Below, piece by piece: positions 44,222 to 52,875 of a DNA stretch of 64,000 nucleotides (the first letter of the stretch is position 1; the number at the start of each line of letters is the position of its first letter). Source of the DNA: Vulcanimicrobiota bacterium (lineage in GTDB: Bacteria > Vulcanimicrobiota > Vulcanimicrobiia > Vulcanimicrobiales > Vulcanimicrobiaceae); the NCBI GenBank assembly GCA_003151115.1, contig PLWS01000002.1, forward strand, positions 744,001-808,000, read 5' to 3'. Below the pieces are notes generated by a model, which saw only the letters and a program-made list of their open reading frames with translations, made no database searches and was not told the DNA's origin. The position numbers were made by a program, and so were the translations under genes.

Positions 44222-45227
44222 CGCGCGCCCGCGCATTGTGATCGACGCGATGGGCGGCGATCACGCCCCGGCTGAAATCGTCGCCGGCGCTCTGCTTGCC
44301 GCCGGAGCAGACTTCGCCGACCTCACCTTAGCCGGCGACGAGTCGCAGATTAAGCCGCTGCTTCGCGGATCCGCAGCTTCGCGTATCGCGATCTTGCACG
44401 CGCCCAAAAACGTTCCGATGGACATGCACGCGTCGCAAGCACTGCGCATCGCCGGCGAGACATCGTTGGGCGTAGCCGTCGAAGCCGTCAAAGACGGCCG
44501 CGCGGATGCCGTCGTGTCGGCGGGCAACAGCGCTGCATTCTTAGGAATTGCATTGGTCAAACTCCGGCCGATCGCCGGCATCGCGCGGCCGGCTATAGCA
44601 ACGGTGTGGCCTGCGCTCAACGGACCGATGGTCCTGCTCGATTCGGGCGCGAACGTCGACTGCCGGCCCGAGTGGCTCGAACAGTTCGGCATCATGGGAT
44701 CGTCCTACGCCAAAGCCGTGCTGAAGATCGCCAATCCGCGAGTCGCGATTCTGTCGATCGGCGAAGAGCGATCGAAGGGCAACGCGCAGGTGCTCGAAGC
44801 AGCCAAGCTGCTCGAACGCGCGCCGATCAACTTTATCGGCAACGTCGAAGGCAAAGATCTCTTTCACAATGCGGCCGACGTTGTGGTCGTTGACGGTTTC
44901 GTCGGTAACGTCGTGCTCAAGATGGGCGAGGGCTTGATCGGCGACCTTAGCAAGGTGATTCGCGAAACGATCCTGGGCGGGAACTTCGTCACGAAGATCG
45001 GCGCCGCGCTGGTGGCGCCCGCGCTGCGCGGCCTGCGGCGGAAGTTCGATTATGAGGAGTACGGCGGAGCGCCGCTGCTCGGACTGCGCGGAAACTGCAT
45101 CGTGACGCACGGGCGCGCGTCGCGCAACGCCATCAGGGGCGCTATTCGCGTCGCAGCCGACGAAGTGCGCAACGACGTCGTCGGCAAGATCAGCGATCTC
45201 GTCGCGCCGGATTTGACCGAGGCCTAG
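44214..45227 (+). CDS. plsX: Phosphate acyltransferase PlsX
   Basis: 337 residues. Start RPRIVIDAMGGDHAPAEIVA is diagnostic. Other blocks: DGRADAVVSAGNSAAFLGIA, GIARPAIATVWPALNGPMVL, LDSGANVDCRPEWLEQFGIM and VGNVVLKMGEGLIGDL. It interconverts acyl-ACP and acyl phosphate, linking the FakA/FakB fatty-acid kinase and fatty-acid synthesis to phospholipid synthesis. It lies between fakA and degV. Confidence 0.96.
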   Translation: MNNARPRIVIDAMGGDHAPAEIVAGALLAAGADFADLTLAGDESQIKPLLRGSAASRIAILHAPKNVPMDMHASQALRIAGETSLGVAVEAVKDGRADAVVSAGNSAAFLGIALVKLRPIAGIARPAIATVWPALNGPMVLLDSGANVDCRPEWLEQFGIMGSSYAKAVLKIANPRVAILSIGEERSKGNAQVLEAAKLLERAPINFIGNVEGKDLFHNAADVVVVDGFVGNVVLKMGEGLIGDLSKVIRETILGGNFVTKIGAALVAPALRGLRRKFDYEEYGGAPLLGLRGNCIVTHGRASRNAIRGAIRVAADEVRNDVVGKISDLVAPDLTEA

Positions 45228-45234
45228 CAGCTCG

Positions 45235-46083
45235 ATGGCTGTTGGGATCGTCACCGACAGCACGTCGGACATCGAGCCGCGGCTCGCAGCACGCTTAGGG
45301 ATCACCGTCGTCCCGCTTTTCGTCATCTGGGGCGATCGCAGCTACCGCGATTACGTCGACCTGAGCCGCCGCGAATTTTATGTGAAATTGTCTTCCGAGC
45401 CTGAATTACCGAAAACCTCACAGCCTTCCCCACACATGTTCGAAGAAGCGTTCGCACCGTTCGCGGCGGCCGGCCAAGAGATCGTATGCATCACGATCAG
45501 TTCCAAACTCTCCGGCACCATCAACGCGGCGCGCGCCGCCGCCGGGAGTTTCCCGGGAACCAATATTTCGATTTTCGATTCGCAGAGCGTTGCCGGCGGT
45601 TTGGGCATGCAGGCCCGCGTCGCGAACGATTTAGCGAAGAGCGGCGCAGGCACCGGTACGATTTTGGAAGCATTGGAAAAAGAACGGCGAGCTCAGCGGC
45701 TTTACGCTTGCATTCCCGATCTTTCGCACGTCGTGCGCACCGGGCGCATTGGAAAAGCACGGGCCGCGCTCGGGACCCTGATGAAAATCGTGCCCGTCAT
45801 CTCGCTGCACGATGGCGAAGTCGTAGCGGAGGCGCAAGTCCGCACGTTCGCGCGGGCGGAAGAAACCATGATCGATTTGGCGCTGCGGAATGTGCGCGAA
45901 ATTTCGGAAAGTCGTTTTCTGGTGATGCACACCAATGCGCCTGCGCTGGCTGAAACGGTGCGCGAGCGGCTCGAGCAGCGTTTTGACGGCGTCAAGCCTA
46001 AAATGCTCGAAGTGCTCGAAGCCGGTCCGGTGATTGCCACGCACGGCGGCCCCGGAGCGGTAGGAGTTTTTTCGGCACAATGA
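45235..46083 (+). CDS. DegV-family fatty-acid-binding protein (FakB-like)
   Basis: 282 residues, the usual DegV length. Start AVGIVTDSTSDIEPRLAARL is the family signature, then VVPLFVIWGDRSYRDYVDLS, KTSQPSPHMFEEAF and SSKLSGTINAARAAAG. The lipid-head-binding region includes FDSQSVAGGLGMQA, followed by IGKARAALGTLMKIVPVISL and the C-terminal THGGPGAVGVF. It should hold a fatty acid for phosphorylation by FakA, two genes upstream. Overlaps hemW by 4 bp. Confidence 0.93.
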   Translation: MAVGIVTDSTSDIEPRLAARLGITVVPLFVIWGDRSYRDYVDLSRREFYVKLSSEPELPKTSQPSPHMFEEAFAPFAAAGQEIVCITISSKLSGTINAARAAAGSFPGTNISIFDSQSVAGGLGMQARVANDLAKSGAGTGTILEALEKERRAQRLYACIPDLSHVVRTGRIGKARAALGTLMKIVPVISLHDGEVVAEAQVRTFARAEETMIDLALRNVREISESRFLVMHTNAPALAETVRERLEQRFDGVKPKMLEVLEAGPVIATHGGPGAVGVFSAQ

Positions 46084-47207
46084 CCGGCATTTACGTACAC
46101 CTGCCGTTCTGTCCGTACATTTGTCCGTACTGCGACTTTGCGAAGTGGCCGCATAAGGAAAGCGCGGCGCGGCGTTATCTGGAGGCGCTGCACAGCGAGC
46201 TCGACGCGGCAAGCTCGGCGGACAGCGAACATACCGTGTTCCTAGGCGGCGGCACTCCGAATACGTACGCGCCTGCGGCAATCGCAGATTTGCTGGCGCG
46301 CATCGGCGCGAAATTTCCCGTGTCGCAGCCGCGCGAAGTGACGATCGAAGTGAATCCGGAACTCGTCAGCGCCTCGGCTTTGGAAATTTACGCGGCGGCC
46401 GGCGTGTCGCGGCTCTCGATCGGCGTGCAGTCATTCGTGGAGACGGAGATCCGTACGTTGGGCCGGCGGCACGATGCCGGCCAAGTGCGTACCGCTGTTG
46501 CGGCGGCTCGATCGGCTGGAATAGCGAGCGTGAGCCTCGATCTGATGTTCGCCGTTCCGGGGCAGACGAAAGAAAGCTGGCGCAGCTCGCTTGAGACGGC
46601 GATCGCGCTCGGGCCGGATCACGTTTCCGCTTATGGGCTGACGGTCGAAGACGGAACGTCATACGCGGATTGGCGCGCTCGCGAACCTGCGGCTTTCGCC
46701 GATCAAGACTTGGAAGGCGACCTGTATGATGTAGCGATCGATACGCTGGAGAAGGCGGGTTTCGAGCACTACGAGATCAGCAACTTCGCGCGTCCCGGAC
46801 ACCGCTGCGCTCACAACGCGAATTACTGGGCGAACGGAGAGTACATCGGATTCGGCGTCGGCGCCGCGTCGTACCGGAACGGCGTGCGATCGACGCACAC
46901 GCGCGACTTGGCTGCATACGTGGCAGCTGCTTCACGGGGCCTGAAGATTCCCGACCAATCCGAGCGGCTCGAAGGCGCTCAGCGCGCGGGCGAGGCGGTG
47001 ATGCTGGCGCTGCGCACGGCGCAGGGGCTGTCGTTTGCAGCCTTCAAAGAACGTTACGGGTTGAATTTCTTGGAATATTACGCTTCAATCGTCGAGCCGT
47101 ATCGCGCGGCGGGGCTGCTCGAGGTCGACGCCGCCGGCGCGCGGCTGACCAGGCGGGGGCGATTTGTAGCCAATGACATATGCGCAACATTCATAACGCT
47201 TCCGTAG
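46080..47207 (+). CDS. hemW: HemW-like radical SAM protein (heme chaperone)
   Basis: 375 residues. The radical SAM cluster motif is CPYICPYC (C11, C15, C18) preceded by YVHLPF, followed by [32 protein letters not shown] and [18 protein letters not shown], all typical of the coproporphyrinogen oxidase-like HemN/HemW group. The missing Cys after the third cluster residue (CDF in place of CDC/CNF variants) and the length favour HemW, which transfers heme, over HemN. It overlaps the next gene by 28 bp. Confidence 0.88.
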   Translation: MTGIYVHLPFCPYICPYCDFAKWPHKESAARRYLEALHSELDAASSADSEHTVFLGGGTPNTYAPAAIADLLARIGAKFPVSQPREVTIEVNPELVSASALEIYAAAGVSRLSIGVQSFVETEIRTLGRRHDAGQVRTAVAAARSAGIASVSLDLMFAVPGQTKESWRSSLETAIALGPDHVSAYGLTVEDGTSYADWRAREPAAFADQDLEGDLYDVAIDTLEKAGFEHYEISNFARPGHRCAHNANYWANGEYIGFGVGAASYRNGVRSTHTRDLAAYVAAASRGLKIPDQSERLEGAQRAGEAVMLALRTAQGLSFAAFKERYGLNFLEYYASIVEPYRAAGLLEVDAAGARLTRRGRFVANDICATFITLP

Positions 47208-48280
47208 GGCCCCACGTCGCCACGGCGATTCTGCGAGCCGTTTTTGCAATAGCCTTCGCCGTTACCGGATTTCTCTTGGGACGCGAAGCGTACATCTATC
47301 TCGTCGCGCCGCACTTCGCGACCGAAAATTTGCAGCTCGCCTTCACCGTCGTCGTTCCGCTCGCCGGAGCACTGCTCGGTCTCTTCTTAGCGCCTGCTGC
47401 GCAAAGCGTCTTCGAAAAAGAGCTCAATGCGATTGAGCGCGCGATCGAGCGGCTCGCCCCTTATGAAATTGCCGGCGGCGCGATCGGCTTGATCGCCGGA
47501 CTCGTCATAGCTTTTCTCATTCGCAGCGTTCTTTTCGAGTTTATTTCGACAACGGGGCGCTCCGGAAGCTACGTCGCGATCCTGATCTACATCGTCCTCA
47601 GCGTTTTCTTCGCATACCTCGGTGCGCGCGTGGGCTCGCGGAAGATCGTCCCGTTATCGTTCGCAGCCGGCGGCGCGGCCGGCAGCGTTCCAAAGATCAT
47701 CGATACGTCCATCATCGTGGACGGACGCATCGTCGAGATTCTTCAGGCGGGGTTTATCGAAGGGCCGTTCATATTGCCGCGTTTCATTTTGCGCGAACTG
47801 CAGGCGGTCGCGGATTCGGCGGACGCGCTCAAGCGCACGCGCGGACGCCGCGGGCTCGATGTGCTCAACCGGCTGCAGGAACTCGGTTCGCTGGAAATCA
47901 GCGAGATCGATTATGACGGAGTCCGTGAAGCGGATGCAAAGTTGGTGCGCCTGACGCGCGAGCTCGGTGGAAAACTCGTTACGAACGATTACAATCTCAA
48001 CCGGGTCGCACACGTCGAGGGCGTCGCCGTGCTCAACGTCAACGAATTGGCGAATGCCGTCAAACCCGTCGTTCTTCCGGGTGAAGAACTGCACGTCCAA
48101 GTGATTCGCGACGGCAAGGAACCGCATCAGGGAGTCGGTTATCTCGACGACGGCACGATGATCGTGGTCGAGAACGGCCACCGGCTGATCGGCGAGGCGA
48201 CCGACGTCATCGTCACCAGCGTTTTGCAAACGGTTGCGGGGCGCATGATCTTCGCGAAAGCGCGCAAGGAATCGCACTGA
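47180..48280 (+). CDS. YacL-type membrane protein with PIN and TRAM domains
   Basis: 366 residues. Four membrane helices in the first ~155 residues ([70 protein letters not shown]). A PIN nuclease-like domain follows with its acidic residues ([46 protein letters not shown]). The C-terminal TRAM domain is near 300-350 ([15 protein letters not shown]). The family lies just before ispD in Firmicutes, as here. The role is thought to be RNA-related but unproven. Confidence 0.92.
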   Translation: MRNIHNASVGPHVATAILRAVFAIAFAVTGFLLGREAYIYLVAPHFATENLQLAFTVVVPLAGALLGLFLAPAAQSVFEKELNAIERAIERLAPYEIAGGAIGLIAGLVIAFLIRSVLFEFISTTGRSGSYVAILIYIVLSVFFAYLGARVGSRKIVPLSFAAGGAAGSVPKIIDTSIIVDGRIVEILQAGFIEGPFILPRFILRELQAVADSADALKRTRGRRGLDVLNRLQELGSLEISEIDYDGVREADAKLVRLTRELGGKLVTNDYNLNRVAHVEGVAVLNVNELANAVKPVVLPGEELHVQVIRDGKEPHQGVGYLDDGTMIVVENGHRLIGEATDVIVTSVLQTVAGRMIFAKARKESH

Positions 48281-48987
48281 TGCGGCGCCCGCCATCGTGG
48301 AGCGCCATCGTCGTCGCCGCCGGCCGCGGGACGCGATTCGGCCGTCCCAAACAACTGCTGGAGATCGCCGGCACGCCGATGCTCGCATGGTCGGTACGAG
48401 CCCTTGCCGAGATGCCTGAAATAGATTCGGTCATCGTCGTTACCGAAGGCGAATGGCTGAGCGAGATCGCGGTCGTCGCGCAGAGCGCCGGCGGTACCAA
48501 GTGCTCGGCGGTCGTGCCGGGCGGCGCGACGCGCCAAGCCAGCGTCTATGAAGGGCTGCGAGCGGTTGCCCAGGGATGCGACGCCGTGCTCGTGCACGAC
48601 GGCGCGCGCCCGCTCATCAACGCGGAGATCGTGCGCAGCGGCATGCAGATCATCGGTGACGGATACGCAAGTTTGCTCGCGGTTCCCGTAGTCGATACGG
48701 TAAAGATCGTCGAGCCTCACTCGCGCATCGTAAAAGAAACCTCTCCGCGGGAACGGCTCTGGGCCGCGCAGACGCCGCAGTTTGCGACGCTTGCGGATAT
48801 TCGATTGGCGCACGAGACGGCGCGCCGGGATCATTTTTCCGCCACGGACGATGCGATGCTGCTCGAACGCATCGGCGTAACCGTGCAGATCGTGCCCGGT
48901 TCGCCCGACAACTTCAAAGTGACGCTGCCCGAGGATTTGGCGCGCGCCGAAGATATTCTCCGCCGCCGCTTTGCGGACGCCCGCTGA
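48280..48987 (+). CDS. ispD: 2-C-methyl-D-erythritol 4-phosphate cytidylyltransferase
   Basis: 235 residues. The CTP-binding N-terminus is AIVVAAGRGTRFGRPKQLLE. GGATRQASVYEGLRAV and VLVHDGARPLINAEIV are diagnostic, followed by the RLWAAQTPQFATL block. Third enzyme of the MEP pathway. ispF follows with a 1-bp overlap and ispH is at 33.8 kb, so this strain uses the MEP route. Confidence 0.96.
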   Translation: MRRPPSWSAIVVAAGRGTRFGRPKQLLEIAGTPMLAWSVRALAEMPEIDSVIVVTEGEWLSEIAVVAQSAGGTKCSAVVPGGATRQASVYEGLRAVAQGCDAVLVHDGARPLINAEIVRSGMQIIGDGYASLLAVPVVDTVKIVEPHSRIVKETSPRERLWAAQTPQFATLADIRLAHETARRDHFSATDDAMLLERIGVTVQIVPGSPDNFKVTLPEDLARAEDILRRRFADAR

Positions 48988-49460
48988 TGCGCGTCGGCTT
49001 CGGTTTCGACGCGCACCGTTTGGAACTGGGGCGAAAGTTTGTGCTCGGCGGTGTACACGTTGAAAACGATCGCGGCGCGACCGGGCACTCGGATGCTGAC
49101 GTGCTGGCGCACGCGGTTTGCGATGCGATCCTCGGCGCCGCGGCCATCGGCGATCTCGGTGGACGCTTTCCGGCTTCGGATCCGCGTTGGAAAGACGCGG
49201 ATTCCCTGGAACTGCTCGCGCAGTGCGTCGCGGACGTGCAGCGCGCTGGATATTCCGTTCAAAACGTGGATGCTACGATCGTGCTCGAGTCGCCGCGGCT
49301 GGCGCCGTTCGTCGATCGCATGCGGAAAAATCTTGCGCGCGCTTTGGGGATATCGGCCGGGCAAGTCAGCGTGAAGGCCAAAAGCAGCGAAGGTCTTGGA
49401 TATACGGGAGACGGCACCGGCGTCGTCGCCTCAGCAGTCGCGCTGATCGAAACGCTGTAA
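48987..49460 (+). CDS. ispF: 2-C-methyl-D-erythritol 2,4-cyclodiphosphate synthase
   Basis: 157 residues. Zinc ligands are in GFGFDAHRLE and GHSDADVLAHAVCDAILGAA; GDLGGRFPASDPRWKDADS and the C-terminal VKAKSSEGLGYTGDGTGVVA complete the signature. It makes the cyclic diphosphate of the MEP pathway. One base separates it from the next gene, so ispD, ispF and the following genes form an operon. Confidence 0.96.
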   Translation: MRVGFGFDAHRLELGRKFVLGGVHVENDRGATGHSDADVLAHAVCDAILGAAAIGDLGGRFPASDPRWKDADSLELLAQCVADVQRAGYSVQNVDATIVLESPRLAPFVDRMRKNLARALGISAGQVSVKAKSSEGLGYTGDGTGVVASAVALIETL

Positions 49461-49461
49461 C

Positions 49462-50004
49462 ATGCCGGAACGCGAGGCGCTGGCCGCGGCGATGCAACGC
49501 TGGGGGTTTTTGGAAGTCCCGGTTCCGGCGGCCGCATGGCAATGGATCGAAACGTTCATTGAGGCCTATTCGGATCGCACGATCGAAGATGCGCGCCCGC
49601 TGATTGCCGAGCTGCGCGCGGAAGCCTGCATCATTCCGGCGCTGGAGCTGGAGCGGCTACGTTCGCGAGACACACTATTTTTTGTTGACTCTGTTGGTCA
49701 ATACGTCGATCAGCAGCCGGAGCTGCGCGGATTGCCGCTGGATCGCGACCTTCCCGAGATCGCAAAGGAGTTTGGATTGTCGCGCGAAGACGCGCTGCTG
49801 GTAACGCGTTTGGCGCTCACCGGCCAAAGAGAAGGGCCGCCGCTGGAACTGCTTTTTCCACTGCTCGGACACGATCGGATATTGATCCGCATCGGCGCGG
49901 TCAATTCGCGCCTGTTGCACGGGCGCGGGCTGCAGCCGCTGGCTTTCGGTCCCGACGGAAAACCGTTCGAGCCGATTCACGGAGAACGTCCGGCGGGTGG
50001 ATGA
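49462..50004 (+). CDS. Stand-alone protein resembling the GluRS C-terminal anticodon-binding domain
   Basis: 180 residues from ATG. No HIGH or KMSKS and no nucleotide-binding fold. The segment REDALLVTRLALTGQREGPP (about 108-127), followed by LELLFPLLGHDRILIRI, resembles the last helices of bacterial glutamyl-tRNA synthetase (altG...gp.l...lG.e..l.Rl). The earlier part (AWQWIETFIEAYSDRTIEDA) is helical, as in that domain. In Bacillus and relatives gltX lies exactly here, before cysE-cysS. The frame is intact, with normal codon use. It could be a remnant turned into a new RNA-binding protein. The similarity is my own reading and needs profile confirmation. Confidence 0.6.
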   Translation: MPEREALAAAMQRWGFLEVPVPAAAWQWIETFIEAYSDRTIEDARPLIAELRAEACIIPALELERLRSRDTLFFVDSVGQYVDQQPELRGLPLDRDLPEIAKEFGLSREDALLVTRLALTGQREGPPLELLFPLLGHDRILIRIGAVNSRLLHGRGLQPLAFGPDGKPFEPIHGERPAGG

Positions 50005-50575
50005 CCTGTTTTCGGCGATCGGCTCCGATTTGCGCGCAGCTTTACAGCGCGATCCGGCCGCGCGCAGCGCGCTGGACGTCGTGCTCTCCTATCCCGGATT
50101 CCATGCCGTCGCCGCGCACCGTTTCATTCACGCGCTGCACCGAACCGGCATCCCGCTGCTGCCGCGGTGGCTCTCGACCGTGAACCGCTTTCTGACGGGC
50201 ATCGAAATCCACCCCAACGCGCGCATCGGCCGCGGCTTTTTCATCGATCACGGCATGGGTGTGGTGATTGGAGAGACCGCCATAGTCGGCGACAACTGCA
50301 CCATCTACCAAGGCGTCACGCTCGGCGGAACGAGCCTTTCGCACGGCAAACGTCACCCCACCTTGGGAAATAACGTGACCGTCGGCGTCGGAGCCGCGCT
50401 GCTCGGAGCGATCACGATCGGCGACAACGCGAAGATCGGTGGCGGCTCGGTGGTCGTACGAGACGTGCCCGCCAATGCGACGGCGGTCGGCGTTCCGGCA
50501 CGCGTCGTCATGAAGGACGGAATCGCAGTGAGCGCGCCCGCGGAAGAAGACGTCAATTGGACGTGGGTCATCTAG
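49997..50575 (+). CDS. cysE: Serine O-acetyltransferase
   Basis: 192 residues from GTG, overlapping the previous gene by 8 bp. A helical N-terminus (FSAIGSDLRAALQRDPAARS) is followed by a left-handed beta-helix with GIEIHPNARIGRGFFIDHGM, VVIGETAIVGDNCTIYQGVT and GNNVTVGVGAALLGAITIGD. It makes O-acetylserine for cysteine synthesis. The short class is typical of Gram-positive-like CysE. cysS follows directly, linking cysteine synthesis with its charging enzyme. Confidence 0.94.
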   Translation: MDDLFSAIGSDLRAALQRDPAARSALDVVLSYPGFHAVAAHRFIHALHRTGIPLLPRWLSTVNRFLTGIEIHPNARIGRGFFIDHGMGVVIGETAIVGDNCTIYQGVTLGGTSLSHGKRHPTLGNNVTVGVGAALLGAITIGDNAKIGGGSVVVRDVPANATAVGVPARVVMKDGIAVSAPAEEDVNWTWVI

Positions 50576-50576
50576 C

Positions 50577-51989
50577 GTGAAGCTGTACAACACGCGCACG
50601 CGCAGCCTCGAAGAGTTTAAGCCGCTGCGGCCTCCGCACGTGCGCATCTATGTCTGCGGGCTGACGCCGTCGGCCGAGGCACACGCCGGCCACGCCCGAT
50701 CGTTTCTGTTTTTCGATGTGCTGCGAAGATATCTCGAGCATTTACGCTACGACGTGACCTTCGTGCAGAACGTGACGGACATCGACGACCGCAGCATCGA
50801 GCGCGCGAAAGAGACGGGCGAGCACTGGTACGATATCGTTGGCAGCTACTATGCGTCGTTCAAAGAGTCGATGCGTAAGCTCGGCGTGCGTCAACCCGAC
50901 GAAGAACCGTATGCGACGCGCTTCGTTCCGCAGATCGTCGAGATGATCGGAGAATTAGTTGACAAGGGCTACGCCTATGTCTCCAAGGGCGGCGTGTACT
51001 ACCGCGTCGCAAAGTTTCCGCGTTACGGAGCGCTCAGTGGACGGAACATCAAGGATTTAGAAGCAGGCGCGCGGGTCGAGGTGGACGAGGATAAAGACGA
51101 TCCGCTCGATTTTGCGCTTTGGAAATTCGCCAAACCCGGCGAGCCGACGTGGCCGTCACCGTGGGGAGACGGCCGCCCCGGTTGGCATATCGAGTGCTCG
51201 GCCATGTCGCGCGCGCTGCTCGATCCGGACGGCGAAGGTTTCGACATTCACGGCGGCGGCGCGGACCTGATCTTTCCGCACCACGAAAACGAGATCGCGC
51301 AAAGCGAGCCGCTGATGAAAAAACCTCCGATGGCGAACTTTTGGCTGCACGGCGGACTCGTGCAATTCGAAAGCCGCAAAATGAGCAAATCGCTCGGCAA
51401 CTTCGAACCGCTGGGCGATCTGCTCGAGCGTTTCGACCCGCAAGCCGTGCGCCTGGCGTTCTTGCAAACGGGCTACAGCAAAGTGATGAACTTCACCGAC
51501 GAGTCGATGGCGGCGGCAACCGCCGCTTTGACGCGCATCAAAGAATGCTGGCGCGAGCTCGAACGCGGCGAAGGCCGCGACGGCAGTTTGATGCCGAAGA
51601 TCGAAGCGGCCCTGGACGAGGATTTCAATACCTCGCAAGCGCTATCGGAAGTTTTTGGCTACATTGCCACTCCGAAGACCGCGAACGGCGCGGAGCTCAG
51701 CTACGTGCTCGCGCTGCTCGGAATCAAGCCCGACGATTCATGGATAGCCGATGCGCCGCGCAAGCTGCGGGCGGGTTTTCTCGATTGCCTTCACGACGAG
51801 CTCGGATCGGAAGTTTCGCTCAATCGGGAGACGCCTGAGAGCGCGATCGCACAGGTCATTCGCTTACGCGCACGAGCGCGCGCCGAGAAGAATTGGAAGG
51901 AATCGGACCGTCTGCGCGACGTGCTGCTGCGCTGCGGCGTCGAACTGCGCGACGAGCAAGGCGGCGATACGACTTGGCAGCCCGCGTAG
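50577..51989 (+). CDS. cysS: Cysteinyl-tRNA synthetase
   Basis: 470 residues from GTG. Class I signature appears as HAGHARSF (residues 36-43) after YVCGLTPSAEA, with C27 as the first zinc ligand. WHIECSAMSRALL and the DIHGGGADLIFPHHENEIAQ block hold the other zinc ligands, and KMSKS is in ESRKMSKSLGNFEPLGDLL. HAGH in place of HIGH is a mild variation. The CysE neighbour is the usual context. The gene end overlaps the proposed rlmB start. Confidence 0.95.
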   Translation: MKLYNTRTRSLEEFKPLRPPHVRIYVCGLTPSAEAHAGHARSFLFFDVLRRYLEHLRYDVTFVQNVTDIDDRSIERAKETGEHWYDIVGSYYASFKESMRKLGVRQPDEEPYATRFVPQIVEMIGELVDKGYAYVSKGGVYYRVAKFPRYGALSGRNIKDLEAGARVEVDEDKDDPLDFALWKFAKPGEPTWPSPWGDGRPGWHIECSAMSRALLDPDGEGFDIHGGGADLIFPHHENEIAQSEPLMKKPPMANFWLHGGLVQFESRKMSKSLGNFEPLGDLLERFDPQAVRLAFLQTGYSKVMNFTDESMAAATAALTRIKECWRELERGEGRDGSLMPKIEAALDEDFNTSQALSEVFGYIATPKTANGAELSYVLALLGIKPDDSWIADAPRKLRAGFLDCLHDELGSEVSLNRETPESAIAQVIRLRARARAEKNWKESDRLRDVLLRCGVELRDEQGGDTTWQPA

Positions 51990-52744
51990 ATCTCGACGAC
52001 GCCGTCTACGGCGTGCACGCGATCGAAGAGGCGCTCACTGCGGGCGAGAATCTTCGCCGCATTCACGTCTCCGGCGAACGCAGACGCGATCCCGCCATCC
52101 GCAAGATTCTGGATCTTGCGAGCGATCGCGGCACGCAGATCCGTTTTGAGGACCGGCGCTTCTTCACGCAGTTTCCGTACAAGGCGCATCAGGGTGTCGT
52201 CGCGGTCGGCGAGCCGTTTCCGTATGAGACTTTGGCGGGGGTCCTTGCGAAACGCGGCAGCCCCGCCCTCTACGTCGTGCTCGATCATATTACCGATCCG
52301 CACAACGCCGGCGCGATCATTCGCACCGCGGAGTCGGCGGGCGCGGACGCGCTCATCTTGCCCGAGCGACGATCCGCCGGCGTGAATGCCACGGTTCGCA
52401 AAGCGAGCGCCGGCGCCGCGGCGCACTTGCCGATCGCGCGCGTCAGCAACGTCGCCGAAACGTTGCGCAAGCTGAAGAAGGCCGGCATATGGATTGCCGG
52501 CGCCGATACGGGCGAGGGCAGCGTCGATTACGTGCAGGCAAACCTGGGCGGCGATCTTGCGCTGGTCATCGGGGCCGAGGGCCAAGGCCTTTCGCAGGTG
52601 GCCCGCAAGGAGTGCGACTTCCTGGTGCGGATCCCGATGCTCGGGAAGGTCGCTTCGCTCAACGCCTCGGTGGCCGCGGCTGTGCTGCTCTACGAGGCAG
52701 TCAGGCAGCGTACGAGCCTGAGGAGCGCAGCTCCTCAGTCCTGA
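51974..52744 (+). CDS. rlmB: TrmH/SpoU-family 23S rRNA 2'-O-methyltransferase
   Basis: 256 residues from TTG 51974, which makes YGVHAIEEALTAGENLRRIH the normal N-terminus; a longer frame runs back into cysS. Substrate-binding domain to about 80. SPOUT knot motifs: DHITDPHNAGAIIRTAESAG (motif 1), LALVIGAEGQGLSQ (motif 2) and RIPMLGKVASLNASVAAAVL (motif 3). The order cysS-rlmB-sigH matches Firmicutes (mrnC and rae1 are missing). The last ~9 codons and the stop are supplied by a dispersed repeat (52718-52769). Confidence 0.93.
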   Translation: MAARVDLDDAVYGVHAIEEALTAGENLRRIHVSGERRRDPAIRKILDLASDRGTQIRFEDRRFFTQFPYKAHQGVVAVGEPFPYETLAGVLAKRGSPALYVVLDHITDPHNAGAIIRTAESAGADALILPERRSAGVNATVRKASAGAAAHLPIARVSNVAETLRKLKKAGIWIAGADTGEGSVDYVQANLGGDLALVIGAEGQGLSQVARKECDFLVRIPMLGKVASLNASVAAAVLLYEAVRQRTSLRSAAPQS

Positions 52745-52769
52745 GCCTGGTCGAAGGGGGGCGAAGTCC
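52718..52769 (+). repeat. CCTGAGC/GTCGAAGG hairpin repeat, copy 3 (rlmB 3' end)
   Basis: A perfect palindrome with 9-bp arms (CTGAGGAGC / GCTCCTCAG, 3-nt loop) is followed by TCCTGAGCCTGGTCGAAGGG and GCGAAGTCC. It shares GTCCTGAGC-nn-GGTCGAAGG with the hutI copy. The rlmB stop codon is the TGA within CCTGAGC. Confidence 0.8.
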
Positions 52770-52799
52770 TTGACGGCGCAAGGAGTACCCTTTTATACT
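52770..52799 (+). promoter_or_regulatory. Sigma-70-type promoter for sigH
   Basis: TTGACG (52770-52775), 18-bp spacer, TATACT (52794-52799). It lies about 77 bp before the sigH ATG and gives sigH its own housekeeping promoter downstream of rlmB. Confidence 0.8.
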
Positions 52800-52875
52800 T
52801 GGGCGAGATGTGTGGCGCTCGACGGGCTGCGGCCCGCGATTTGCCCACATCGCTTGCAAAAGGGTAGAGGCACTT

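Noticed and set aside
52810-52875. Longer N-terminus for the sigma factor
   Set aside because: The residues before ATG 52876 show no family similarity, and the good ribosome-binding sequence lies just before 52876.
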